This document shows positions 7,172 to 13,442 of a stretch of DNA of 16,120 nt, one piece after another (the first letter of the stretch is position 1; each line of letters opens with the position of its first letter). A program made the translations under genes and the position numbers. Source of the stretch: Akkermansiaceae bacterium (GTDB taxonomy: Bacteria; Verrucomicrobiota; Verrucomicrobiia; Verrucomicrobiales; Akkermansiaceae); NCBI GenBank assembly GCA_023301545.1, contig JALZUI010000066.1:1-16120 (forward strand), given 5' to 3'. The notes under the pieces were generated by a model. The model had not been told where the DNA came from and ran no database searches. It saw only the letters and a program-made list of their open reading frames with translations.

Positions 7172-8188
7172 TTAAGCGAATTGATTGAGGAAACGGGTGT
7201 CGTTCTCGATGAGAAGACGAATGTCACGGACCCCGTATTTGATCATGGCAAGGCGGTCGATTCCCATTCCAAAGGCGAAGCCAGTCACGTTTGCCGGATT
7301 GAGAAGGTCGTCCTTACGCTGCGCGTTAATGGCGGTAAAAACAGCAGGGTCAACCATGCCGCATCCTGCAACCTCGACCCACTTCGGCTCTTGCCCTTTA
7401 GCGCGGAGCATGATGTCGATTTCAAAACTAGGCTCGGTAAAGGGGAAGAAATGAGGGCGGAAGCGAACTTCGGTATCTTTTCCAAAGAGGCATTGGTAGA
7501 AGTATTCGAGAGTGCCTTTGAGTTCACCTAGGTTCACATCTTCGGCAATGTAGAGTCCTTCGAGTTGATTAAAGACTGATAGGTGCGTGGCGTCGATTTC
7601 GTCACGGCGGTAGGCGGAGCCTGGAGCGATGATACGGATCGGAGGCGTGGCTTTTTCCATCGTGCGGACTTGGACGCTGGAGGTGTGGGTGCGTAAGAGC
7701 TTACCACTGTTGAAATAGAAGGTGTCTTTTTCATTCCTCGCGGGGTGGTCTTGAGGAGTGTTGAGGGCGTCAAAACAATGAAACTCGTCTTCGATCTCAG
7801 GGCCTTCGGCAAGGGCGAATCCTAGACGGCGAAGGATTTGGATCGCTTCGTCCTTAACAATCGTTAGGGGGTGAAGGGTGGCCTGTGGAGTAGGGTAAGA
7901 AGGGAGCGTCAGATCGATATTGGCGACGGAGGCTGCGTCTTCGGCTGATTGGAGCGTGTTTTGCTTTTCCTCCAGAGCGGAATTGATGGCGGTACGTGTT
8001 TCGTTAAGGAGCTGTCCAAAGGCCTTTTTTTCCTCGTCAGGAATAGACTTCATTAAGGCTTGGGCCGCGGTGAGGCGTCCTTTTTTACCTAGGAAGGCTA
8101 CTTTTTGCTCCTCAAGGGAAGGGAGGGTCTCGGCTGCAGCAATAGCAGCGAGGGCATCAGCTTGAATCTCTTTTACATCCGCAGACAT
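7172..8188 (-). CDS. pheS: Phenylalanyl-tRNA synthetase alpha subunit
   Basis: Catalytic subunit of the alpha2-beta2 enzyme that charges tRNA-Phe. At 338 residues it is normal. Residues 1-85 form the helical, coiled-coil tRNA-binding arm. The class II core follows, with HPL (106-108) near the first motif, THTSSVQVR (167-175) holding the His and Ser of the phenylalanine pocket, motif 2 at 189-211 (YRRDEIDATH then FNQLEG) and motif 3 GFAFGMGIDRL (303-313). Asn207 stands where most homologues have His in the FHQ triplet, while the substrate-contacting His202, Gln208 and Glu210 remain. No pheT is adjacent: a terminator follows and efp lies divergently upstream. The beta subunit must be encoded elsewhere for a working enzyme. 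Confidence 0.97.
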   Translation of the reverse strand: MSADVKEIQADALAAIAAAETLPSLEEQKVAFLGKKGRLTAAQALMKSIPDEEKKAFGQLLNETRTAINSALEEKQNTLQSAEDAASVANIDLTLPSYPTPQATLHPLTIVKDEAIQILRRLGFALAEGPEIEDEFHCFDALNTPQDHPARNEKDTFYFNSGKLLRTHTSSVQVRTMEKATPPIRIIAPGSAYRRDEIDATHLSVFNQLEGLYIAEDVNLGELKGTLEYFYQCLFGKDTEVRFRPHFFPFTEPSFEIDIMLRAKGQEPKWVEVAGCGMVDPAVFTAINAQRKDDLLNPANVTGFAFGMGIDRLAMIKYGVRDIRLLIENDTRFLNQFA

Positions 8189-8276
8189 GGGATGGACTTA
8201 AGGCGATTCTTTTGGGAATGCAAGCACGGAGCACGGGATTGTCGTGGCCTAGGGCCTGGAGAGGGGGAAAGAAAGC

Positions 8277-8310
8277 TTGCCAAGATCAGCCATGGTTGGT
8301 TTAACCACGG
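8277..8310 (+). promoter_or_regulatory. Likely efp promoter with an embedded inverted repeat
   Basis: TTGCCA (8277-8282, five of six) and TTTAAC (8300-8305, four of six) are 17 bp apart. Transcription would begin near 8312, just before the ATG at 8325. CCATGGTT (8290-8297) and AACCACGG (8303-8310) are inverted with one mismatch around 5 bases and overlap the -10 box, so the repeat could be an operator. Confidence 0.4.
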
Positions 8311-8324
8311 TAGAACTCATTATT

Positions 8325-8885
8325 ATGGCAGTCGTCGCAACTAACTTAAAAAAAGGACAGTGTATCAAGTACTCAGGAGATCTCGGAATTATCCAAGGTC
8401 TAGAGCACCGTACACCAGGTAAAGGAAATGCTTTGATCATGGCAACCGTTCGCTCGGTTTCTACAGGTAAACAAAAGGCCATTCGGTTTTCCTCAGATGA
8501 AAAGGTGGAGATCGTGCCGACTGACCGCCAAAAGCTCGAGTTCTCTTACTCCGATCCGTCAGGATACAACTTCATGGATTTGACGACTTATGAGACGATC
8601 ACGCTTGATGAATCTCTGGTAGCGGATTCTAAGGATTTTCTCAAAGAAGGTCTGGAAATCGAGGTTCTCTTCATCGACGGTGATGCGGTCTCTCTGAGTG
8701 TTCCTGCGATCGTAGAGCTAATCATTACGGAGTCCTCAGAAGGGGTTAAAGGGGATACGGCCAATAACCCGACGAAGCCTGCGATTATGGAAACAGGGCT
8801 TTCGATTCAGGTGCCTCTCTTTGTTAACCAAGGTGACACAATTAAGGTGAATACCGAGGACAAAACTTACGCTGGTAGAGCGTAA
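8325..8885 (+). CDS. efp: Translation elongation factor P
   Basis: tRNA-shaped factor that enters the ribosome at polyproline stalls and speeds peptide bond formation. From the ATG at 8325 it is 186 residues, the family length, starting MAVVATNLKKGQCIKY. Longer starts (TTG 8277, ATG 8292) add a tail that EF-P lacks and lie upstream of the likely transcript start. The three barrel domains are present, with the tip loop RTPGKGNAL carrying Lys33, the residue that is modified in lysine-type EF-P. C-terminal landmarks are a G-D-T-A-N-N stretch and VPLFVNQGDTIKVNT. No epmA or epmB lies in the window, so the modification route is unknown. The gene stands alone, divergent from pheS, with its own terminator. 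Confidence 0.96.
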   Translation: MAVVATNLKKGQCIKYSGDLGIIQGLEHRTPGKGNALIMATVRSVSTGKQKAIRFSSDEKVEIVPTDRQKLEFSYSDPSGYNFMDLTTYETITLDESLVADSKDFLKEGLEIEVLFIDGDAVSLSVPAIVELIITESSEGVKGDTANNPTKPAIMETGLSIQVPLFVNQGDTIKVNTEDKTYAGRA

Positions 8886-8908
8886 GGTGGATTCATTTAC
8901 CTCTAAAG

Positions 8909-8939
8909 AAAAGCCCTGTCATCTGGCAGGGCTTTTTTT
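8909..8939 (+). terminator. Intrinsic terminator after efp
   Basis: AAAGCCCTG (8910-8918) pairs with CAGGGCTTT (8927-8935), with a possible two-pair extension into the loop, followed by more T to 8939. Confidence 0.92.
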
Positions 8940-9037
8940 ATGCTACAAGCTTGATGCTGAAATATCTAGCGGAGCTATGGTTTCGCGTGCTAATCTTGTG
9001 CTTTACTTTGCGATTAGAACAGGTTTGAACTAGAGTT

Positions 9038-9514
9038 ATGGATAGCAAAATTTTAGCAATTTTGGGAGGGCTGGTAGCGAGCATATTAGTTATGAGCTCT
9101 CTAGTGAGTTGTGGATCAAGCTCCGCTGTGGCTCGGAAAGCTAATTCCGTAGTGAATGCTGATGGACGCGCCTTTCTTAGATCCTATAGCCGTATTGATC
9201 AGGATTTAGATAACGCTCCCCTTATTGATTACATTCTAGCCTTACCTGCATTTCACGTACATGAGGAGCCTGTGGGGGAATTCCGAGCGCGGCTAGAAAA
9301 GGCGCGTGATGCCGCCGCTCAGTCGAATTTAGATAGTTTGAAATGTGGTCAAGATAGTCGTTACGGAGAGCGCGAATTTACTCTGGACCGGGAGTCACGA
9401 ACTTTAGTGGTTTCGCACCTGCCAGGGACTCATAAAGATGGTGTTAGTGTAGGGTATCAACGTACAGCCGGTGGCTGGTACCAGAGCTCCCCAATTTATC
9501 TCCCTCACGAGTAG
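9038..9514 (+). CDS. Small predicted lipoprotein of unknown function
   Basis: Not a family I recognise. It has 158 residues. The N-terminus has Lys4, a hydrophobic stretch to residue 21, and the lipobox LVSC (22-25), so Cys25 should be lipidated and the protein anchored in a membrane. Ser and Gly follow the cysteine, with no Asp at +2. The mature part holds a predicted helical piece rich in charged residues (about 85-105) and a C-terminal half rich in short strands (REFTLD, TLVVSH, VGYQRT, GWYQSS), which suggests a small alpha/beta domain. A second cysteine, in a K-C-G motif, sits mid-chain. trmL starts 5 bases after the stop, so the two are probably on one mRNA. Confidence 0.75.
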   Translation: MDSKILAILGGLVASILVMSSLVSCGSSSAVARKANSVVNADGRAFLRSYSRIDQDLDNAPLIDYILALPAFHVHEEPVGEFRARLEKARDAAAQSNLDSLKCGQDSRYGEREFTLDRESRTLVVSHLPGTHKDGVSVGYQRTAGGWYQSSPIYLPHE

Positions 9515-9519
9515 GAGTT

Positions 9520-9978
9520 ATGTTTAATGTAGTCTTAGTTCAACCCGATATTCCGCACAATACAGGTGCTATTGGGCGGTTGTGTTGCGCAACTAATGCT
9601 CGCTTGCACCTCGTAAAGCCTCTCGGCTTTGATATTGATTCAAAGGCGGTGAAGCGGGCGGGGTTAGATTACTGGGAGCACGTTGACTTAGTGGTCTGGG
9701 ATTCCTTGGAGGAGTTTTGGGCTGAGCTGACTGCGAGCGAGGCAGGTTTTCACCTGATGACCACTAAAACGGACACTCCGTACTGGAAGGCTGATTATAA
9801 AGAGGGCGACTACCTGATTTTTGGCTCAGAAACGAGGGGTTTACCTGCGAGTCTTCTAGAGGCGCATCCAGAGAACTGTGCGACAATCCCCATGGATATG
9901 CAGCACGTCCGTTCATTAAACTTGGCGACTTCTGCCGGAATCGTGCTTTACGAGGGGATGAGGCAGCTAGCTGTTTAG
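9520..9978 (+). CDS. trmL: tRNA (cytidine/uridine-34-2'-O)-methyltransferase TrmL
   Basis: SPOUT-class methyltransferase that methylates the wobble ribose of leucine tRNAs. It has 152 residues, the size of a TrmL lacking extra domains. It shows QPDIPHNTGAIGRLC (8-22), a substrate region near the start, FGSETRGLP forming the first part of the knotted SAM site, and IPM with VRSLNLATSAGIVLYE completing the knot. It is preceded by TAGGAG, two bases before the ATG, one of the clearer ribosome sites in the window. It follows the lipoprotein gene closely and converges on rpe with a 5-base gap and no terminator between. Confidence 0.95.
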   Translation: MFNVVLVQPDIPHNTGAIGRLCCATNARLHLVKPLGFDIDSKAVKRAGLDYWEHVDLVVWDSLEEFWAELTASEAGFHLMTTKTDTPYWKADYKEGDYLIFGSETRGLPASLLEAHPENCATIPMDMQHVRSLNLATSAGIVLYEGMRQLAV

Positions 9979-9983
9979 CGCCT

Positions 9984-10652
9984 CTAAGCCTCTCGGATTT
10001 CTTGAATAGCGGTTGCCATGCAGGGCGCCTTGTAGGTCGAGGATCCTGCGACGATGACGTTAGCTCCGGCGGCGTATGCTTGAGGGGCCGTTTCTTTTGT
10101 GAGCCCACCGTCCACTTGGATGTGAAACGTTAAGCCTTTGGCGGTGCGGTAGGCCTTGGCTTCCTCGATCTTAGGCATAACTTCGGTCATGAATGATTGC
10201 CCACCAAAACCAGGGACGACGGTCATGCAGAGGAGGAGGTCGATTTTATCAAGAAAGGGCTCAACTGCTGAAAAAGGAGTCGCGGGATTTAGTGCTAGTC
10301 CGACCTGGCAGCCGGCTTCTTTGATTTGGTCGAGGGTCTGCCCTACATCGTGGTCGGCTTCGATATGAACTGTGATGAGATCAGCGCCTGCCTCGATGAA
10401 GCGTGGGAGGTAGTGATCGGGGCGCGAGATCATGAGGTGGACGTCTAGAAAAATGTCGTTGGTCTCGTGAATCGCGTTGATGATCGCTGGGCCGAAGGAA
10501 ATATTGTCAACAAAGTGACCGTCCATGACATCGAGGTGGAGCCAGTCTGAACCAGACTTAATGGCGCGGCTGACTTCTTCTTGAATACGAGAAAAATCAG
10601 CGGCGAGGAGGGAGGGAGCGATGACTCGGTCTTGGTAGGTTCTATCAATCAT
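9984..10652 (-). CDS. rpe: Ribulose-phosphate 3-epimerase
   Basis: Interconverts ribulose 5-phosphate and xylulose 5-phosphate in the pentose phosphate pathway. It has 222 residues in a TIM barrel. The motifs are IAPSLLAADF (11-20) with Ser14, HLDVMDGHFV (39-48) with metal ligand His39 and catalytic Asp41, DVHLMI (70-75) with His72, PGFGGQSF (147-154) in the phosphate loop, and QVDGGL (179-184) with Asp181. The residue before Pro147 is Val, where Asn is common in this loop. The ATG follows TTTAACA with no Shine-Dalgarno. It is divergent from ppnP and nearly touches trmL at its 3' end. Confidence 0.97.
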   Translation of the reverse strand: MIDRTYQDRVIAPSLLAADFSRIQEEVSRAIKSGSDWLHLDVMDGHFVDNISFGPAIINAIHETNDIFLDVHLMISRPDHYLPRFIEAGADLITVHIEADHDVGQTLDQIKEAGCQVGLALNPATPFSAVEPFLDKIDLLLCMTVVPGFGGQSFMTEVMPKIEEAKAYRTAKGLTFHIQVDGGLTKETAPQAYAAGANVIVAGSSTYKAPCMATAIQEIREA

Positions 10653-10778
10653 TGTTAAATACGAAGTAGCAAAATTAGAGTTCTTTTTCTAATGCTTTTT
10701 GAGTTTTTTCAGGAGAACGGAATGGAAATGGTGTTTTCACTTGCAAAAGTGGCGTTCTAGTCGGATTTTGGTAGCTCT
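10653..10778. promoter_or_regulatory. Divergent control region between rpe and ppnP
   Basis: 126 AT-rich bases hold two inverted repeats: ATTAGA (10674-10679) with TCTAAT (10688-10693), and CACTT (10738-10742) with AAGTG (10747-10751). For rpe, TCTAAT on the minus strand (complement of 10674-10679) fits a -10 box at five of six positions about 22 bases from the start codon. For ppnP, TTTTCA 10734-10739 with TCTAGT 10756-10761 at 16 bp is a possible promoter. Neither has a strong -35 box. Confidence 0.3.
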
Positions 10779-11093
10779 ATGGAAAACTTTGAAAACGTAA
10801 CAGTAAAGAAGGAAGCGAATATCTACTTCGATGGAAAAGTAACAAGCCGTCAGGTAACCTTCGCGAATGGGGATGTTAAGACGCTAGGCATTATGTTAGC
10901 TGGTGATTACGAATTCGGGACCGATGCGCCTGAGCTCATGGAAGTGACAGCAGGCTCTGCCGAAGTTCGTTTAGACGGAGAGACCGAGTTCAAAACTTAC
11001 AGTGCGGGTGAGTCCTTTAATGTGCCAGGGAACTCTAAGTTTTCCCTTAAGGTAGAGGGCTTCTTTGATTACGTTTGCTCGTTTCTGAAATAA
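10779..11093 (+). CDS. ppnP: Pyrimidine/purine nucleoside phosphorylase PpnP (cupin fold, formerly DUF1255)
   Basis: Small cupin enzyme that splits several nucleosides with phosphate into free base and ribose 1-phosphate. It has 104 residues against about 94 in Escherichia coli, the extra length being a short N-terminal lead before the IYFDGKVTSRQV strand. The family pattern is clear: GIMLAGDYEFGTDAPELMEV (37-56), G-S-A-E-V-R-L, the AGESFNVPGNSKFSL turn, and the terminal Y-V-C-S-F-L. It is divergent from rpe, which handles pentose phosphates, and ends in a two-way terminator shared with the next gene on the minus strand. Upstream bases lack a Shine-Dalgarno. Confidence 0.93.
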   Translation: MENFENVTVKKEANIYFDGKVTSRQVTFANGDVKTLGIMLAGDYEFGTDAPELMEVTAGSAEVRLDGETEFKTYSAGESFNVPGNSKFSLKVEGFFDYVCSFLK

Positions 11094-11113
11094 GTAAAGC
11101 GGATCCCAATATA

Positions 11114-11145
11114 CAAAAAAAGCGACCCGAGAAGGTCGCTTCTTT
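11114..11145. terminator. Two-way terminator between ppnP and the convergent unknown gene
   Basis: AAGCGACC (11120-11127) pairs with GGTCGCTT (11134-11141) around 6 bases. A run of seven A on the left and TTCTTTT on the right let it work for both strands. Confidence 0.88.
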
Positions 11146-11165
11146 TATGTCTCTAGGGGAGCGTT

Positions 11166-11672
11166 TTACGCTTCGTTAAGTTGAAGTCGCTCGTCTGTTT
11201 CCAGAGCCTTAGCGAGGTTGTCCCAGCCGCCAGGGATTTGAAGGTTAAAGACGTAGAGGTAAAGAGCGGTGAGAGGAGCGCCGAATTTCTCCAAGAGGGC
11301 GTCGATGGCCGCCTTGAGCTTGTCGTCTTCAAGAGTCTTAGGGAGTACGCCTTCTACGTATCCTTCTCCATTATGCTTGATGCCGAGGTTGTCACAAGCA
11401 GTTACTAGAACATCGGTCTTAGCTTTCATGAACCAGACTTGGAGCAAGTGTTCGCCGATATCTTCGTTCTTTTTAAACATGAGCGCGGAGTGCATCCATT
11501 TGATCTGATCTGCAATGGGTTTTTTCTGCACGAATTGAGGGCGCATCTTTTGGTTACCCGCTAGAGTGGCCAGAGAAGTCTTGTATAGATTACGGTCGTC
11601 TTCGCGGAAGTGCATGAACATTTCATTGACCAGGGCTGGATCGACAGCTTTGTAGATTTCGTTAGATTTCAA
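11166..11672 (-). CDS. Conserved-looking helical protein of unknown function
   Basis: I cannot name it. It has 168 residues, no signal peptide and no membrane segment, so it is probably cytosolic. Nearly the whole chain looks helical. Features are DPALVNEMFMHFR (11-23), a basic piece R-P-Q-F-V-Q-K-K-P (44-52), W59, and a central LGIKHNGEGYVE (96-107) that could be a turn between two helical halves. One cysteine is present. From memory, proteins of this type occur in several Verrucomicrobiota, but I could not check this. The start is a TTG at 11672. The frame is open for some distance upstream without ATG or GTG, and the first internal ATG is codon 18, so TTG is the best choice but not certain. 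It is divergent from proA, 121 bases apart. Confidence 0.72.
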   Translation of the reverse strand: MKSNEIYKAVDPALVNEMFMHFREDDRNLYKTSLATLAGNQKMRPQFVQKKPIADQIKWMHSALMFKKNEDIGEHLLQVWFMKAKTDVLVTACDNLGIKHNGEGYVEGVLPKTLEDDKLKAAIDALLEKFGAPLTALYLYVFNLQIPGGWDNLAKALETDERLQLNEA

Positions 11673-11753
11673 AATGAGGTAAGGTTTATCTGGAGAAAGA
11701 GAAACATAGAGCCACAGATTGATGCAAGGTAAGAAATGGGGTAATTCGTATTT

Positions 11754-11782
11754 TTGACTCGCATCTTGTTTAGAAATTTATC
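11754..11782 (+). promoter_or_regulatory. Possible proA promoter
   Basis: TTGACT (11754-11759, five of six) is followed after 17 bp by TTTATC (11777-11782, three of six). The start codon lies only 11 bases after the -10 box, which would give a very short leader. Confidence 0.35.
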
Positions 11783-11793
11783 AAGAGTTCGTT

Positions 11794-13065
11794 ATGGAAA
11801 ACCCCGATCTTGAAAAGGTGATTTTAGAAATGGGAGCTAAGGCTCGTCAGGCGGCGCTGGAACTAGCGCTTCTCCCAGAGGCTAAGAAAAATGCAATTCT
11901 AAAGACGATGGCGTCGGGGTTGCGTCTGAACGCCTCTGTTATAATCGCGGAAAACCAGAAGGATCTATTAGCGGCTATAGAAAACGGATTGAGCCCTGCG
12001 ATGATTGATCGTTTGACTTTGACCAGTGAGCGAATTGAAGCGATGGCATCAGGTATTGAGCAAGTCGTAGAGCTAACTGATCCGTGTGGCGAAATATTGC
12101 ATGAATCAACTCGCCCGAACGGGATGGTTCTGCGTAAAATTAGTGTGCCCATAGGCGCAATAGGGATCGTCTTCGAGAGCCGTCCTAATGTAACCTCTGA
12201 CGCGGCGGTACTGTGTTTTAAGTCTGGTAACGCCACGATTCTCCGAGGGGGAAAAGAAGCGATTCATTCTAATCGAATTATTGCGCATATCATGGGAGAG
12301 AGCGGAGCGGTTGCAGGGCTACCTAAAAACGCAATTCAATTAATTCCGTTTACTGAGCGTGAAAGCGTTTCTGTGATGGCGAAGATGGATAAGTACCTAG
12401 ACCTGATGATCCCCAGAGGAGGCAAGGGGCTAGTCGAAACGGTTGTTTCCCAGGCCCGGATGCCAGTGATTAAGCACTATGATGGAATTTGTCATATGTA
12501 TGTCGATAAGGACGCAGACTTAGAGATGGCTGTTAAGCTAGTGGTCGATGCTAAGACTCAAAAACCAAGTGTCTGTAATGCCCTAGAAACGCTGATTGTT
12601 AATCGTGATGTGGCACGGGAGTTCCTCCCAATGGTGGCAAAAGCCTTAGATAATAAAAATACTGAGATTATTGGTGATGAATTTGCAGCGGTCTTCATTG
12701 AAGATGTGCCAGTAACTCCAGCGACAGAAGAGGATTGGAGTACTGAATACTTAGACTACAAGCTTTCGATTAAGGTTGTAGGCTCATTGCCTGATGCGGT
12801 TGACCATATCAATGAATATGGCTCAGGTCACTCCGATGCGATTGTGACAAAAGACGCTGTCCGAGCGCAAATTTTCTTTGAAGGAGTAGATTCGGCCTGT
12901 GTTTATCACAATGTCTCAACTCGCTTTAGTGATGGGGAAGAATTTGGTTTTGGCGCCGAAATTGGCGTTTCTACAGATAAAATTCATGCTCGCGGACCAA
13001 TGGGGCTTAAGGAATTAACCTCATATCAGTACAGAATCAGCGGAAATGGGCAAACTAAAGCTTGA
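11794..13065 (+). CDS. proA: Gamma-glutamyl phosphate reductase
   Basis: NADPH-dependent reduction of gamma-glutamyl phosphate to glutamate semialdehyde, the second step of proline synthesis. It has 423 residues, the usual length. It is an aldehyde-dehydrogenase-fold protein with PIGAIGIVFESRPNVTSDAA (118-137), GNATILRGGKEA in the cofactor domain, IPRGGKGLV, and the catalytic Cys261 in QKPSVCNALET. The C-terminal part carries GSGHSDAIVT and the FGFGAEIGVST-to-ARGPMGLKELT stretch that closes the active site. proB, its usual partner, is not next to it. A weak AAGAG lies 6 bases before the ATG. The gene after it starts 36 bases downstream. Confidence 0.97.
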   Translation: MENPDLEKVILEMGAKARQAALELALLPEAKKNAILKTMASGLRLNASVIIAENQKDLLAAIENGLSPAMIDRLTLTSERIEAMASGIEQVVELTDPCGEILHESTRPNGMVLRKISVPIGAIGIVFESRPNVTSDAAVLCFKSGNATILRGGKEAIHSNRIIAHIMGESGAVAGLPKNAIQLIPFTERESVSVMAKMDKYLDLMIPRGGKGLVETVVSQARMPVIKHYDGICHMYVDKDADLEMAVKLVVDAKTQKPSVCNALETLIVNRDVAREFLPMVAKALDNKNTEIIGDEFAAVFIEDVPVTPATEEDWSTEYLDYKLSIKVVGSLPDAVDHINEYGSGHSDAIVTKDAVRAQIFFEGVDSACVYHNVSTRFSDGEEFGFGAEIGVSTDKIHARGPMGLKELTSYQYRISGNGQTKA

Positions 13066-13101
13066 AACCTCGCGAACAGTTTAGCACGATAACAAAACAC
13101 T

Positions 13102-13341
13102 ATGGGTAAACAGCATAACAAAATCATCAAGCGACGCCGTCGTAGAAACTACGTCAAGCGTAAAACTGAGCTAGAAAAACAGTCTGCAGCCCTTAAAGGG
13201 AAGCCTGCAGCGGACAAAAAGGCTCCTGTCAAAAAAGCGGCAGCTAAGAAGGCTCCAGCCAAAAAAGCAGCAGCGAAAAAGGCTCCAGCCAAAAAAGCAG
13301 CAGCAAAGAAGGCTCCAGCTAAAAAAGCAGCTAAGAAGTAA
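13102..13341 (+). CDS. Small lysine/alanine-repeat basic protein, histone H1-like
   Basis: A 79-residue, extremely basic protein. Residues 1-22 form a head rich in Arg and Lys, with RRRRR at 11-15, and residues 23-43 are a short linker. Residues 44-79 are a tail of three exact copies of the ten-residue unit KKAAAKKAPA plus a final KKAAKK. Such tails resemble eukaryotic histone H1 and chlamydial HctB, which bind and compact DNA. RNA or ribosome binding is equally possible. The head does not look like a random coil and resembles ribosome-associated small basic proteins, but I cannot assign a family. No acidic patch, cysteine or membrane segment is present. It follows proA by 36 bases without a terminator between, and ends in a strong shared terminator. 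Confidence 0.8.
   Translation: MGKQHNKIIKRRRRRNYVKRKTELEKQSAALKGKPAADKKAPVKKAAAKKAPAKKAAAKKAPAKKAAAKKAPAKKAAKK
13231..13338 (+). repeat. 30-bp in-frame tandem repeat encoding KKAAAKKAPA
   Basis: Three full 30-base units (13231-13320) and a truncated fourth (to 13338). Units differ mainly at third codon positions (AAA/AAG, GCA/GCG/GCC/GCT), so the protein repeat is exact while the DNA repeat is not, which points to selection on the protein. Confidence 0.9.
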
Positions 13342-13361
13342 TTTTAGCTTCACAACGCATA

Positions 13362-13396
13362 AAAAACGCACACGCTCCTTGAGCCTGTGCGTTTTT
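13362..13396. terminator. Two-way terminator between the basic-protein gene and hrpB
   Basis: AAAAACGCACA (13362-13372) pairs with TGTGCGTTTTT (13386-13396). Inside it GCTC (13374-13377) pairs with GAGC (13381-13384) around CTT, with one mismatch between the two stems. T tracts result on both strands, which suits the convergent genes. Confidence 0.92.
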
Positions 13397-13442
13397 CTTT
13401 TTGCGGGTTAGCTCTCGCTACACTCTTTTCAGTTGTTCTTCT

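Noticed and set aside
8277..8324. Longer efp starting at TTG 8277 or ATG 8292
   Set aside because: EF-P proteins begin close to the MAVVATNLKKGQ position. The extra residues would be encoded by the likely promoter and inverted repeat.
10729..10746. Sigma54-like element TGG-N-TTGCAA before ppnP
   Set aside because: The GG and GC elements are 11 bases apart rather than 10 and the rest of the -24 box does not fit. No activator gene is nearby.
7019..11730. Eleven-base repeat TGATGCAAGGT at 7019-7029 and 11720-11730, both upstream of minus-strand genes
   Set aside because: Repeats of this length are expected by chance in 16 kb, and spacing to the start codons differs (about 30 against 48 bases).
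13231..13338. Tandem repeat as a possible CRISPR array
   Set aside because: Units are contiguous with no spacers, are in frame and encode the K/A tail of a small basic protein.
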